A stretch of DNA of 64,000 bases, from assembly GCA_028023455.1 (NCBI GenBank), contig JAQFVV010006352.1, positions 2,500,204 through 2,564,203 of the forward strand, read 5' to 3'. Each line of letters opens with the position of its first letter. Within the stretch, counting starts at the first letter, position 1. The position numbers and the translations under genes were made by a program. Of the stretch, positions 35,322 to 49,290 are shown one piece after another. The stretch comes from Epiperipatus broadwayi (lineage: Eukaryota; Onychophora; Udeonychophora; Euonychophora; Peripatidae). The notes beneath the pieces are model-generated. The model searched no databases. It saw nothing but the letters and a program-made list of their open reading frames with translations, and was not told the DNA's origin.

Positions 35322-38300
35322 TCTAACCTACATCTCAAGCATCCTCACTTCAGAATATTATATGGTATACAATAAAACAGGTTCTAGCTCAGTTAATATT
35401 TAATAAATAAAATATTCAGCATTAAAATTAAAATATTTCACTAGCTCAAATTTAAAATACGAATAAGGTTCAGTTTATAAAAATAAACTAAATAAATATT
35501 TAATATTTTCATGAGACTTGAAGTGAAAATACAGATGACAAGATAGATTACATTGAGCCAATATCCTACAGGATACTACCTCAATGGCATACGAACACTA
35601 TCCCCCCTTATTACTATTTCAAATAACAAACTCATAGTATTCTTATGACTTTAATAACTTCTACTCACTAAGATTAAACTAATAATTAAATCTAAATCTT
35701 CTATTTAGTAATAATCTTGCTCAAATAAAATAATCTCAGGTTCATAAAGTTTATTCTAAGTTAATTTTAAAATACAATAGTAAAATATGAGAAGGGATTT
35801 TATGTCATAATCTACTACACTAAAACTAATAATAATAATAAATAACAGTAATAATATTCTTCATTGTTTAACTAATTCTGTATATCTTTTTTTTACTATA
35901 ATTTTATTACCATAATAAAATAATGAAATAATATAATATGATCTTATATCTTCATGTAATGATATAATAAATATGTGGTAGCAATTTAATAATCTGACAA
36001 ACAAAATATGTGTGGCAACTGATAGCATATAATTTAATATAATATTGTGATAACTGATTTATGACCAATAAAATAATGTAAGATTATGATTATTTAATTA
36101 TAATGAATACCAATAAAATATTTAAAATTCTTAAAATAATTCTATATTTATCTTTTGTGCAAAATTATATATTTGTTTCAATTATTATGCATATATCGTG
36201 ATTTCATGCAGCGATGTGGAGAAATAAATAACTCGGACGCAAAATTTTTGAAATAACAAAATTTAACAAAGTTTATTACTAACAACAAATAAATAAACAA
36301 TTTATTTACACTATTTACAGTGGATACCCTTAACTTTTTTACTTTACAGTTTGATCTGCCGGGTTATAAAAAAAATAATTTATATTTCAATTATATCTTT
36401 ATTTACATTTAGGACAAAGTTAAAAAAAATGTTACTATTTGGTTTCTCATTATGGTTAACTTATTACAAATATATTTATCTACTTTATTAGCAACAGCAT
36501 TTTATCCTTAATATTATTAAACTATCATATTTTTAAAAATTCATACTTAGAAAACGTTCTATAGAAAACAAAATTTTATAATGAGTATGGACTTCTCAAA
36601 ATATTAAAAAATTTCATCTTGCAAAGTCAAAGATGTTACACAAAATATTACTCAAAATTCAGTACTAGATTTTAGTATTTATCACACAATGTTTACTAAT
36701 CATAATATATTCTTCTTTAAGCCTTACTTTAGTATGATATAAGTGTAATCATCAATATATTTCTGTTAATCAATAAACAAAAAATATACTATGCATATTG
36801 TTTACATAATTTGCTTTGTACTATTGCATTTTAAAAATACGCAATATTTATTTTTCTCTTTAAAAAAATAATACTAAAGCATTTAAAATTATTATCACTT
36901 TAAAGAAATTATCTTTGTTTAGATACTTTATTTTAAAAAAGTTTATATTTCATTTTCGAAATAAAATTCAAAATATATTCTATGATTCTTTTCTTTCCTT
37001 AGGATACTTTGGATCATCAATTTTAAGTTATAACATCCTATTCTTTCTAAGCAAATAAACAAATCGTATACAAAACAATAGCATAACATAAGTTCTAAAC
37101 TATTTATCATTTCTCTTAAACATATCTTGCTGAATGATGCAGTTACATGAAATAAAGATAGCGAAAACAGATGCATAGGATTAAGGAAGAAAGCTAGAGT
37201 ATTACTCTTAACATATCTCAAAATCATGGCACAGTGCGAAGAGGTATGACATTTACCTGCCTAATATCCTCTAGTACAGGGACGATGTTAAAGCTATTTC
37301 TTCAGCTTTATTAGAACATCAAATATTTAAAGAAATATAAACACTGTCCAAATAAAATGTGTATCAGTCATAGGGCTTTGTTAACTATGCTGATATTCAC
37401 ATAAAGACTAAATATTATTTCCATTCCTTATAACATCCTATTTCTTAAAACATCATCTTGGTTTCCTGTTCACTAAGTACTTCCAAGCCACTATCTCAAC
37501 ATTATTTCTCAAGATTTTCCACATCTTACATTGATAAATAACTATCTGCATTTACAAAACAATAAATAAAATTCATTAATAGTTAAACAATCTAGCTGTT
37601 CCACAAGAAAAATCTGCTTACTTCATTATTCTATATGTCTAATCATATACAATCTACTTAGACAATATTTGAATATCCCATAACATGAAAATTTTAAAAG
37701 AATCACATAATTATTTGTTATGTTGGATTATATCACTAATAAAAAAAAATTGTCGTATGCATATTTTCAAATCAATCCTATCTCATAATGTTTTTTAAAA
37801 TGTATGAAATGTGGTACATATAAGTAAAAAACTTTTACACTTCATTCTTCCAATTTATGGATGATCTAAAGAAAACAAAAAATATATACATTATAAATTA
37901 TCAATAGTTATTATTATTACCAATATCCTTTATCTAGTCATCGTGTTCAGTAGGCTTCCTTTATCCACTTGAGCATTGCAGATATAAAAAAAAATTCACA
38001 CCCATACACTTTATATTAAAATATTTTTAGCTAAATTATTAGATTGTTATATTATAAAATTTTAATATTAATAAATTAATGTTTTTATGTTTTTCCTAAT
38101 CTTATATAAAAATTTAGATTTAAACTAGGTTAACAAAATAAAAGGAATGAAAACTATAATTACATATTTTCTTGATGATAGTTCCTGATAAGTCCAAAAT
38201 GTTTATTATTTTCTCTAGAGTTTTTAAAAATGTTTGTCTCCAAGCGCGTTAAAGTTTAAAATAAAAAATAATTGTTAATCCATTTAATAAAATTTATAGA

Positions 38301-40310
38301 AAATAATCCTTGGTTTTAGTATTTAGGACGATAATTATTAAATCATAATATTAATTAATCCCATGAAGCTTCTTAATCTTCTCTACCAATATTCTCTGCA
38401 TATCCGATGCATCAATCCATCTAATTTAACTTTAAAAATATTCGATAAACTTTTAAGTACTATTTGTATTTCCATGGATCCATCTTTTATTCAACTATGT
38501 GTTCACTTTTTTATATATGTTTCCTTCTTGATACATTTAAACTTTCATTTGGTATTTTTATAAATCTCTTTTAAAATAAAAAAAAAAAACTTCAAGTACT
38601 TTTAAACAAATCTTTTCTAAATACATTTTAAATAATTCTAAGACCGGATATTTTAATATCAAAAACGCTTCTGTAACATATTCTCCTGGGTTCTTTCTTT
38701 AATTCTAGAAAATATTTTTAAAAAATGTTACCTTCAGAAAGGATATAACATTTTACTCCTTTTGATATAATATTATATAAAATAATTCATGCAATATACA
38801 ATTGTCTTATTACTATTTAAAAATAAATCTTGGATCAGCTTATAAATAATACATTTTTTTAGACTCCGTATAATGTCCGAGCTGTGGTTTTTTATGTACC
38901 AGAACAGTTCTTCGGTGAAATATTAATAAAGCTGTATCAATAAATATTCCAAACATTTTTTTCAGCATTACAACTTATATCCATTTTATTTTGTAGTATA
39001 TACATTTTTATTGCGAAGTTTAGGTTAAACTTTTAGATAAAATATGACTGGTAAGTACTTAAAAAATTAGAAAATCATTTCCACGAAGTTTCTAAATATA
39101 TAATTTTTTTTCTAAAACTTTCCCTTTGCAAAATACTTTTTTAAAATTATCGATTAGTTTTTGCAAAATAAACGATAAGAAAGTACAAAAAAAAAATTGA
39201 CTAAAATAAAAATTTTAAAATAAATATTTCTTTTTGATAGTTATAATTTACCTTTCTCCGGTTTCAATACATTATTAATCTCCCCCGATAACTTAGTTAC
39301 GACGATATTTATAGTCTGTAAGAATACCTATTCCTATTGGTTGATTCTTACTTTAGCTTGAGAACAAATTTACATATTTTCAATTTCAAGTAGAATTGAA
39401 TTTCAAAATTAGAAATTATGATGTAATGAAATTTAAAAAATGTTATTTAAAATATTACTTTTAAATCAATTATTATTTTATTAAAATTATTTAATCTTTT
39501 AAAATAACTTTTAAAATAACATTTAATAGCTTATTCCATTTCTTAATATTCAATTTATCTATTTTTATTTTAATAAAATATTTAATTTTTTTTTATTATT
39601 AACTGTATTCGTCTTTATTACATCATTTAAAACATTACACATGATAGTTAACTTAATATTTATTATTATTTTATGCTAGGTGACAATTCCATCCAATTCT
39701 ATAATATAACTTTTAAAATATTTTAAACTTTGTTATTAATTCAAACAAGCGTGTGTCTGAACGTATGTAGTATACAAGTCACATGACTAATAACTTTGAC
39801 AGATGATTTTTTTTAATCTATTTCTCTGCCTAGATTTATATAATTGATACACTTATTATATTATATAAAATAATTATAAAATTTGGAAGAACAATTTAGA
39901 AAATATAGAATTAAATAGAATTCTCACCATCATAAAGTTTATTTTTAAAATGTACGAAATTAATTTTTGCTTATTAAATATGACTTTATAAATTTAAAAT
40001 ATAACATTTATTACTACAAGTTTTAAACTATTAAAATCGAATTTATTAAATATACATTTAATTTTTATAGCTGTGTTATTTAATATGGCCAGCTTTTACA
40101 ACCATATGAAACAATATTTTAAACTTTACTTAACTATTTTTAAATAATTTGCTATAATTTTATATACTACGAATTTGCTTTAACCTCAAATTGTACTTTA
40201 AAGATATAATTGACTTAATACAATTACCATATTAAAAGAACATATTCTAAATTTAAAATTTTTAGTAATTGACTGTTATGAACTATTACCAACCTATTGA
40301 AAAGGGCACA
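35322..40310 (-). repeat. 3' LTR of family B (4989 bp)
   Basis: On the minus strand it starts TGTGCCCTTTTC and ends near GTAGGTTAGA. The exact inner and outer bases are uncertain because the far end lacks a clear CA. It has an AATAAA signal at 36272-36277 (minus strand) and a conserved stem-loop AAAGCT...AGCTTT at about 37290-37310. An uninterrupted TTAA at 36717-36720 is the empty counterpart of the MITE site in the right LTR. No conserved gene lies within it. Confidence 0.88.
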
Positions 40311-40331
40311 GTAACCTCCTCCTTCCAATAA
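40311..40331 (-). other. Polypurine tract of family B
   Basis: GGAAGGAGGAGG followed by TTAC lies on the minus strand directly before the TGTGCCC of the 3' LTR. Confidence 0.75.
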
Positions 40332-40658
40332 AAATTTTAAATTAAACATCTATCTTAATATTTACTCTATCTATTGATACTTAATATCTTTATCATTTGT
40401 TATAACCAAATTCTATCTTGTACTACTGAAATATAAAAGAATATACTGTTTTTAATACAAACCTATAAAATATTTGGACATTACATTCAGAATCTCAACT
40501 AGTAATACTAGAATTTTTTTTTTACACCTCTTTATCCTTTTGAATAATTAATTAGGTTTTGAGATTTTTAAAGTTTTATATTTGTTCTGTAAAAAATAAA
40601 GCTATAACTTTATATTTTTTAAATATATGTCTTTTATAGAAATTATTTGTCTTAATCA
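40332..40658 (-). other. Non-coding interior of family B
   Basis: About 330 bp between the gene and the polypurine tract. No frame or motif was seen. Confidence 0.5.
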
Positions 40659-42378
40659 TTAGGTATTTTCTTTTCTAAATCTAAACTTTAATTCTCTCTC
40701 AACTTTTTTAAGTCTCACCTTTTTTCCTCTCTTCTTTTCTTTATTAAGATTATTCTTATGAAAATCTGTCGTGCTTTAGACATTTAAGTCTTGTTTTTAT
40801 CTTGCTTAAATCTCTATTATGATTAAATTTTTCTCCTATAAATTCACTATTAGGTATCAAGTTTCTAATTTTTTTAAACAATATTTCTTTAAAAATATAA
40901 AATTGTAAACAAATGTTTCTATCATTAACACTACATTTAGGTATCATATCTTGCATTTTATTTTTAAACTTATTACTACTTTTATCAATAATTTTTAGTA
41001 ACTCATGTTCCAATTACTTTAAATACCTTTGTTCTAAAGAGTTTGACTTTATCTCTGTAGATTTACCAAATCTTTTATCATCAATACAATATTTTTTAAA
41101 ACTTTTAAGTTGATCTATAGTTCTTTTACTAACTAATCTTTCATAGGATTTACTCACTCCTATTATTTCATTAGACAATTCAAAATATTCTTTGGGATTT
41201 TTCAGTATTCTTTTATATAATTCATTCCTACTATTAGTTATTTCAATAGATTTTTTCTGAATCTTTTTTTCTTCAAAAATCATTTCATTATCTATAATAG
41301 TTTTTCCAACAAATAACTTGGTTTCTCTACTAGCTAATTTAATATAAGACTCATCTTTTTTAAATTCATCATCTGCTATCTTAACAAATGATACATCATT
41401 ATATCTATCTTTATCTCCTAATGTAACAGAATCTATGTTTTCTGCTGTCAAATTACTACATGAGTTAATATCTTTATTAACTATCTCAATGAATTGTGGA
41501 TTTTCCTTATTTACCATCTCTACAATTTCTTTGTCATCTACCACATTTTCACTAACTAAATTAATAGATTCTTTACTCTTCTCCGAATCTATACTAGTTA
41601 TATTAACAGATTTATCACTTATTTCAAGAGATACTTTCTTATGTGCTATATCCTTATCAATTATTTCAATTGATGGATTAGATTCAGTTTCTATAATCTT
41701 TAATTCAATATTTTGAGATTTATTTTCCTCCTCTAATTTATTTTTCAAATTAGTATCTACTACTTTAACATCTCCACTAACTATCCCAACAGATGACTTT
41801 TTATCTTCAACACTTTTATGAACTAAATCAGTAGGTTTACTAGGTTTTTCCTTATAAGATTTATTTTCTTCTACATTTCTTCTGAAAGATGTACCATCTT
41901 CTAAATCAGAGTCTAATTTCAGATTACGTTTACTCAGATTTTCATCAAGAACATCAGACTTAACTTCTGAATTTATATTACTTTTATTCATATTTTCAAT
42001 AAGAATATCAAATTTTATATTACTATCTTCTCTATTTTTACTCATATATTCATTAAGAGCTTTTATATTCTCTCTAATTTTATTCATATTTTCATTAAGA
42101 ACATTAAACTTTATATTACTATCTTCTTTCATCTCCTTTATCATCAATAATAGTTGAGATATTTGGGAGTTCTCTACCTCCTTTTTAGGCACTATTATCT
42201 TTTCTTCCACTGTTTTATTTTCCATAACCTCTTCTTTTATCTTACTATCTATAATTTGGACACTATCTACAACTGTTTCCATTTCGATTAAGTTTTCTAT
42301 TTCTCATTCCTCCTCACAACTTTCATTGACAATAAACTCAGATATTTCACTCTCTAAATTATTATCTTGATTATTCAT
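40659..42378 (-). pseudogene. Family B long gene, coiled-coil Gag-like protein, decayed
   Basis: The original start is probably the ATG at 42378 (MNNQDNNLESEISEFIVNES...). An in-frame TGA at 42304-42306 interrupts it. The frame then runs open from the Met at 42282 for 422 residues to a TAA at 41014-41016 and continues in phase for 85 more residues (from LEHELLKIIDKS). A +1 shift near 40756 gives a basic tail (KKRGKKVRLKKVEREL) that ends at 40659. The total is about 580 residues. Residues 60-130 hold heptad-like repeats (DSNIKFNVLNENMNK, DSNIKFDILIENMNK). The middle is Ser/Glu/Lys-rich and repetitive, and the C-terminal third is helical. No Retrotrans_gag tryptophan motif or zinc knuckle is visible. 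Its position and basic end suggest a Gag-like RNA-binding protein, which is inference. Three lesions in so long a frame imply recent decay. Confidence 0.6.
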
Positions 42379-42939
42379 TTTTTTACAAATATGCTTTTTC
42401 AAAACTCAATATTTAAACAATATATCACTATTAATTTTTCATAAAATAGTTCCTTACCAGTTTCTTTTATCCCCATCTAACCATCACCCACAATAAACTA
42501 TAGATAATACCTCCTTTACACCTTATACAATCTAATCCTAAATAACAATAATGATTAACATTATGTGTGTCACAGCATTATTGACCACATGTATGATTCA
42601 CAGATATTTTGCACATAATAAAATATTTTCAAAATATATCGTTAATATTTCAATAATTGACATGGTCATAATATGTAATAAAATAATCGTAAGCCACATA
42701 TGCATATTTTAAAATTTTATTTACTAATTGTTTTACAATAATATAGTACTTTACTATTTTTAAACAGTCAGATTATCTACCACATAAAATTGCAATATTT
42801 TTAGTAATAAGCACTTAGTTCACTATAATAATCAAATTCTAAATAATTATTGCTATAATAAAATATTAAACTATCTATTTCGATAAGATATATCTATCCT
42901 AAATACACATCGCTTCCACCCTTTTAACATATATTGAAG
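42379..42939 (-). other. 5' leader of family B
   Basis: About 560 bp of untranslated interior between PBS and gene. No internal repeat like that of family A was seen. Confidence 0.5.
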
Positions 42940-42959
42940 CCCCACATTGGGCGCCATAA
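42940..42959 (-). other. Primer-binding site of family B
   Basis: The minus strand reads TGGCGCCCAATGTGGGG starting three bases inside the LTR. This is a standard PBS start complementary to a tRNA ending GGCGCCA. Confidence 0.8.
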
Positions 42960-45900
42960 TCTAACCTACATCTCGTGCATCCTCACTTCCAGATAATATA
43001 TGGTATAAAATAAAATGGGTTTTAGCTCAGCTAATATTTAATAAATAAAATATTCAGCATTAAAATTAAAATATTTCACTAGCTCAAATTTAAATTACGA
43101 ATAAGGTTCAGTTTATAAATATAAACTAAATAAATATTTAATATTTTCATGAGACTTGAATCGAAAATACAGGTGACAAGATAGATTACATTGAGCCAAT
43201 ATTCCACAGGATACTACCCCAATGGCATAAGAACACTATCCCCCTTATTACTATTTCAAATAACAAACTCATAGTATTTTTATGACTTTAATAACTTCTA
43301 CTCACTAAGATTAAACTAATAATTAAATCTTAATTTTCTATTTAATAATAATCTAGCTCAAATAAAATAATTTCAGGTTCATAAAGTTTATTCTAAGTTA
43401 ATTTTAAAATACAGTAGTAAAATATGAGAAGGGATTTTATGTCATAATCTACTACACTGAAACTAATAATAATAAATAACAGTAATAATATTCTTCATTG
43501 TTTAACTAATTCTGTATATCTTTTCTTTTTACTATAATTTTATTACCATAATAAAATAATGAAATAATATAATATGATCTTATATCTTCATGTAATGATA
43601 TAATAAATATGTGGTAGAATTTTAATAATCTGACAAACAAAATATGTGTGGCAACTGATAGCATATAATTTAATATAATATTGTGATAACTGATTTATGA
43701 CCAATAAAATAATGTAAGATTATGATTATTTAATTATAATGAATACCAATAAAATATTTAAAATTCTTAAAATAATTCTCTATTTATCTTTTGTGCAAAA
43801 TTATATATTTGTTTCAATTATTATGCATATATCGTGATTTCATGCAGCAATGTGGAGAAATAAATAACTCGGACACAAAATTTTTGAAATAACAAAATTT
43901 AACAAAGTTTATTACTAACAACAAATAAATAAACAATTTATTTACACTATTTACAGTGGATATCCTTAACTTTTTTATTTTACAGTTTGATCTACCGGGT
44001 TATAAAAAAAATAATTTATATTTCAATTATATCTTTATTTAGATTTAGGACAAAATTTTAAAAAATGTTACTATTTGGTTTCTCATTATGGTTAACTTAT
44101 TACAAATATATTTATCTACTTTATTAGCAACAGCATTTTATCCTTAATATTATTAAACTATCTTATTTTTAAAAATTCATACTTAGAAAACGTTCTATAG
44201 AAAACAAAATTTTATAATGAGTATGGACTTCTAAAAATATTAAAAAATTTCATCTTGCAAAGTCAAAGATGTTACAAAAAATATTATCCAAAATTCAGTA
44301 CTAGAGTTTAGTATTTATCACACAAGGTTTAATAATCATAATATATTCTTCTTTAACCCTTCAAGTGACTAATTGTTCATTCGCCACAGGTGGTAACACT
44401 CAAAGCTTTTAATTGGCCGATGCACAAAATAATGTATCAATTTTTCAAAAGTTATTGACCGTTTTTTTAAATATATTCACTTTAGTTTCGTTTTTAAAAA
44501 GTATATTAGTAATTTCTCACATTATAAAAATAAACAAAAGTTTGTTCAAAAATAAATTTTGATTTTTAATTTTAAAAATATTTGTTACGGTTGACATGAA
44601 AAGAAACGTCAATCATCAATTTCACGTTATGATTTTTTTTCTTGACTTTGCAATAAATAAATAATTCTTGCTAAAATCTTAACTATTTTTGTAAAATATT
44701 ATTTATTTTTCACATATTATATGAAAATAATTTGTATTTTAGTTGTATTTCATCAAAAAATATTTTAAAATGCTCTAAAACATTCGTTTATCATTTTCAA
44801 AATAAAACAAAAGCGCTCGTAACTTTTTAATTTTTGGCAGCCATATAAAAATTTTAACAGCCAATAAGATTCAAGAAAAGATGATGAGAAGGCGGAGCTT
44901 TTCCATTTTCTTTTGTTTACAAAATTTCAACAGCCAATAAGATTCAAGAAAAGATGTGAAAAGGCAGTGCTTTGTTTTTGTTTGACATAAATTGTCTTTA
45001 TATTAATTTTTTACTTGTAAAATAATTCAATAGATGGCAGTATATTATAAAACTTTTTGCGTTCTAAAAAATGACGTCAAAACCGTAAATGTAGTACAAA
45101 AACTAAGCAATTTACAGTGATGTCAAATTGCCTCGATTAAAAACGAGCAGGTCAGTCAAAATGTTAAGCCTTACTTTAGTATGATATAAGTGTAATCATC
45201 AATATATTTCTGTTAATCAATAAACAAAAAATATACTATGCATATTGTTTATATAATTTGCTTTGTACTATTGTATTTTAAAAATATGCAATACTTATTT
45301 TTCTCTTAAAAAAATAATACTAAATCATTTAAAATTATTATCACTTTAAAGAAATTATCTTTGTTTAGATACTTTATTTTAAAAAAGTTTATATTTCATT
45401 TCTGAAATAAAATTCAAAATATATTCTATGATTCTTTTCTTTCCTTAGGATACTTTGGATCTTCAATTTTAAGTTATAACATCCTATTCCTTCTAAGCAA
45501 ATAAACCAATCTTATACAAAACAATAGCATAATGTAAGTTCTAAACTATTTATCATTTCTCTTAAACATATCTTGCTGAATGATGCAGTTACATGAAATA
45601 AAGATAGTGAAAACAGATGCATAGGATTAAGGAAGAAAGCTAGAATATTACTCTTAACATATCTCAAAATCATGGCACAGTGCGAAGAGGTATGACATTT
45701 ACCTGCCTAATATTCTCTAGTACAGGGACCATGTTAAAGCTATTTCTTCAGCTTTATTATAACATCAAATATTTAAAGAAATATAAGCACTGTCCAAATA
45801 AAATGTGTATCAGTCATAGGGCTTTGTTAACTATGCTGATATTCACATAAAGACTAAATATTATTTACATTCCTTATAACATCCTAAATCTTAAAACATC

Positions 45901-48765
45901 ATCTTGGTTTCCTGTTCACTAAGTACTTTCAAGACACCATCTCAACATTATTTCTCAAGATTTTCCACATCTTACATCGATAAATAACTATCTGCATTTA
46001 CAAAACAATAAATAAAATTCATTAATAGTTAAACAATCTAGCTGTTCCACAAGAAAAGTCTGCTTACTTCATTATTCTATATGTCTAATCATATACAATC
46101 TACTTAGACAATATTTGAATATCCAATAACATGAAATTTTTAAAAGAATCACATAATTATGTTGGATTATATCACTAATAAAAAAAAAATTGTCGTATGC
46201 ATATTTTCAAATCAATCCTATCTCATAATGTTTTTTAAAATGTTGTATGAAATGTGGTACATATAAGTAAAAAAACTTTAACACTTCATTCTTCCAATTT
46301 ATGGATGATCTAAAGAAAACAAACAAAAAAAAACATACATTATAAATTATCAATAGTTATTATTATTACCAATAACCTTTATCTAGTCATCGTGTTCAGT
46401 AGGCTTCCTTTATCCACTTGAGCATTGCAGATATAAAAAAAATTCACACCCATACACTTTATATTAAAATATTTTTAGGTAAATTATTAGATTGATATAT
46501 TATAAAATTTTAATATTAATAAATTAATGTTTTTATGTTTTTCCTAATCTTATATAAAAATTTAGATTTAAACTGGGTTAATAAAATAAAAGGAATCAAA
46601 ACTATAATTACATATTTTCTTGATGATAGTTCCTGATAAGTCCAAAATGTTTATTATTTTCTCTAGAGTTTTTAAAAATGTTCTCCTCCAAGCATGTTAA
46701 AGTTTAAAATAAAAAATAATTATTAATCCATTTAATAAAATTTATAGAAAATAATCCTTGGTTTTAGTATTTAGGACGATAATTATTAAATCATAATATT
46801 AATTAATCCCGTGAAGCTTCTTAATCTTCTCTACCAATATTCTCTGTGTATCCGATGCATCAATGCACCTAATTTAACTTTAAAAATATTCGATAAACTT
46901 TTAAGTACTATTTGTATTTCCATGGATCCATCTTTTATTCAACTATGTGTTCACTTTTTTATATATGTTTCCTTCTTGATACATTTAAACTTTCATTTGG
47001 TATTTTTATAAATCTCTTTTAAAATAAAAAAAAAAAAAAACTTCAAGTACTTTTAAACAAATCTTTTCTAAATACATTTTAAATAATTCTAAGACCGGAT
47101 ATTTTAATATCAAAAACGCTTCTGTAACATATTCTCCTGGGTTCTTTCTTTAATTCTAGAAAATATTTTTAAAAAAATGTTACCTTCAGAAAGGATATAA
47201 CATTTTACTCCTTTTGATATAATATTATATAAAATAATTCATGCAATATACAATTGTCTTATTACTATTTAAAAATAAATCTTGGATCAGCTTATAAATA
47301 ATACATTTTTTTTAGACTCTGTATAATGTCTGAGCTGTGGTTTTTTATGTACCAGAACCGTTCTTCAGTGAAATATTAATAAAGCTGTATCAATAAATAT
47401 TCCAAACATTTTTTCAGCATTACAACTTATATCCATTTTATTTCATAGTATATCCATTTTTATTGCGAAGTTTAGGTTAAACTTTTAGATAAAATACAAC
47501 TGGTAAGTACTTAAAAAATTAAAAAATCATTTCCACGAAATTTTTAAATATATAATTTTTTTTCTAAAACTTTCCCTTTGCAAAATACTTCTTTAAAATT
47601 ATCAATTAGTTTTTGCAAAATAAATGATAAGAAAGTACCAAAAAACAATTGACTAAAATAAAAATTTTAAAATAAATACTATCTCTTTTTGATAGTTATA
47701 ATTTACCTTTCTCCGGTTTCAATACATTATTAATCTCCCCCGATAACTTAGTTATGATGATATTTATAGTCTGTAAGAATACCTATTCCTACTGGTTAAT
47801 TCTTACTTTAGCTTGAGAACAAATTTACATATTTTCAATTTCAAGTATAATTGAATTTCAAAATTAGAAATTATGACGTAATGAAATGTAAAAAATATTA
47901 TTTAAAATATTACTTTTAAATCAATTATTATTTTATTAAAATTATTTAATCTTTTAAAATAACTTTTAAAATAACATTTAATAACTTATTCCATTTTTTA
48001 ATATTCAATTTATCTATTTTTATTTAAATAAAATATTTTTTTTATTATTATTATTAACTGTATTTGTCTTTATTACATCATTTAAAACATTACATATGAT
48101 AGTTAACATAATATTTATTATTATTTTATGCCAGGTGACAATTCCATCCAATTCTATAATATAACTTTTAAAATATTTTAAACTTTATTATTAATTCAAA
48201 CAAGCGTGTGTGTGAACGTATGTAGTATACAAGTCACATGATTAATAACTTTGACAGATGAATTTTTTTAATCTATTTCTCTGCCTAGATTTATATAATT
48301 GATACACTTATTATATTATATAAAATAATTATAAAATTTGGAAGAACAATTTAGAAAATATAGAATTAAATACAATTCTCACCATCATAAAGTTTATTTT
48401 TAAAATGTACGATATTAATTTTTGCTTATTAAATATGACTTTATAAATTTAAAATATAACATTTATTACTACAAGTTTTAAACTATTAAAATCGAATTTA
48501 TTAAATATACTTTTAATTTTTATAGCTTTGTTATTTAATATGGCCAGCTTTTACAACCATATGAAACAATATTTTAAACTTTACTTAACTAATTTTAAAT
48601 AATTCGCTATAATTTTATATACTACGAATATGCTTTAACCTCAAATTGTACTTTAAATATATAATTGACTTAATACAATTACCATATTAAAAGAACATAT
48701 TCTAAATTTAAAATTTTTAGTAATTGACTGTTATGAACTATTACCGACCTATAGAAAAGGGCACA
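42960..48765 (-). repeat. 5' LTR of family B, interrupted by MITE
   Basis: Collinear with 35322-40310 except for an 811-bp gain (MITE plus one TTAA) at 44357. The transcript start should lie in this LTR, but no promoter element can be singled out. Confidence 0.88.
44357..45163. mobile_element. piggyBac-like MITE, copy 2 (807 bp)
   Basis: Inserted in the right family B LTR and flanked by TTAA at 44353-44356 and 45164-45167. The left LTR has a single TTAA at the same place (36717-36720), so the window contains both the empty and the filled site, and the TTAA duplication is proven directly. The sequence is the reverse complement of 7180-8020 and similarly lacks a transposase. The ends are CCCTTCAAGTGAC and, inward from the right, CATTTTGACTGAC, which are more degenerate than in copy 1. 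Confidence 0.93.
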
Positions 48766-49242
48766 GTATATATATAATGATGTTTATGGAGTTATACATG
48801 TACTCAAGAGAGTTTAAAGTTAGCACAGAGGTAATTAAGGGATAGAATATGTGAAACAGATAGTGTGAAAGAATGTACTTTTTCAAAGCATAATGTAACT
48901 TACATCCACTTTCCCTTCTATAGCTTCTAGCAATACTTGGATTTGATCCACTATACTAAAGCTATTTTTGAATTTAGCTTGTTTTCGTTTTGATAGGTTA
49001 ATACTTAAGTCACTGAAGACGAGTTGTAATTATTTTGGTGAAGATTTTGTATAGAATTGATAAAAGATTGATAGATCTGTAATATATAATATCTGCCTTA
49101 TCAACTTTCTTAAATATCTATATTACTATTGTATAGTTTTAATTATTTGGTATTTTTTTTATCATTTAGTCATCTGCTATATAACTTTTTCAATATTTTA
49201 TTTCTATTTATTCATTTGATTATTTTAAAATAGCAATTATGA
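48766..49242. other. Spacer, nothing recognised
   Basis: No gene or element end was identified right of the family B element. Confidence 0.4.
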
Positions 49243-49253
49243 TTCTATCATTT

Positions 49254-49290
49254 TTTTTCCATGTGTCAAAGCATCGGCTGGGACATAGGT
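49254..49290 (-). mobile_element. 5'-truncated SINE with target-site duplication
   Basis: Only the last ~37 bp of the SINE family remain (minus strand CCCAGCCGATGCTTTGACAC plus A tail). TTCTATCATTT at 49243-49253 and 49291-49301 is the target-site duplication. 5' truncation with a duplication is the signature of LINE-type target-primed insertion. Confidence 0.75.

Larger units (their letters stand above)
35322..48765 (-). mobile_element. Family B LTR element with ~5-kb LTRs
   Basis: Direct repeats 35322-40310 (4989 bp) and 42960-48765 (5806 bp, or about 4995 bp without the MITE) enclose a 2649-bp interior. On the minus strand the order is LTR, PBS TGGCGCCCAATGTGGGG, one long gene, purine tract GGAAGGAGGAGG, LTR, so this is a genuine LTR retroelement layout. 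Each LTR is nearly twice the interior length, which is extreme. No reverse transcriptase, integrase or protease motif is present, and the element depended on helpers. TA repeats flank both ends. The right LTR was later hit by a MITE. Both LTRs agree closely, so the insertion is fairly young. A diverged solo LTR at 15818-20580 shows the family has multiple copies. Confidence 0.9.

Noticed and set aside
36943-37227. 94-codon frame inside the family B LTR, and the 66-codon frames at 38363 and 46811
   Set aside because: The first is not open in the other LTR copies. The second pair is identical only because the LTRs are duplicates, and it is not kept in the solo LTR.
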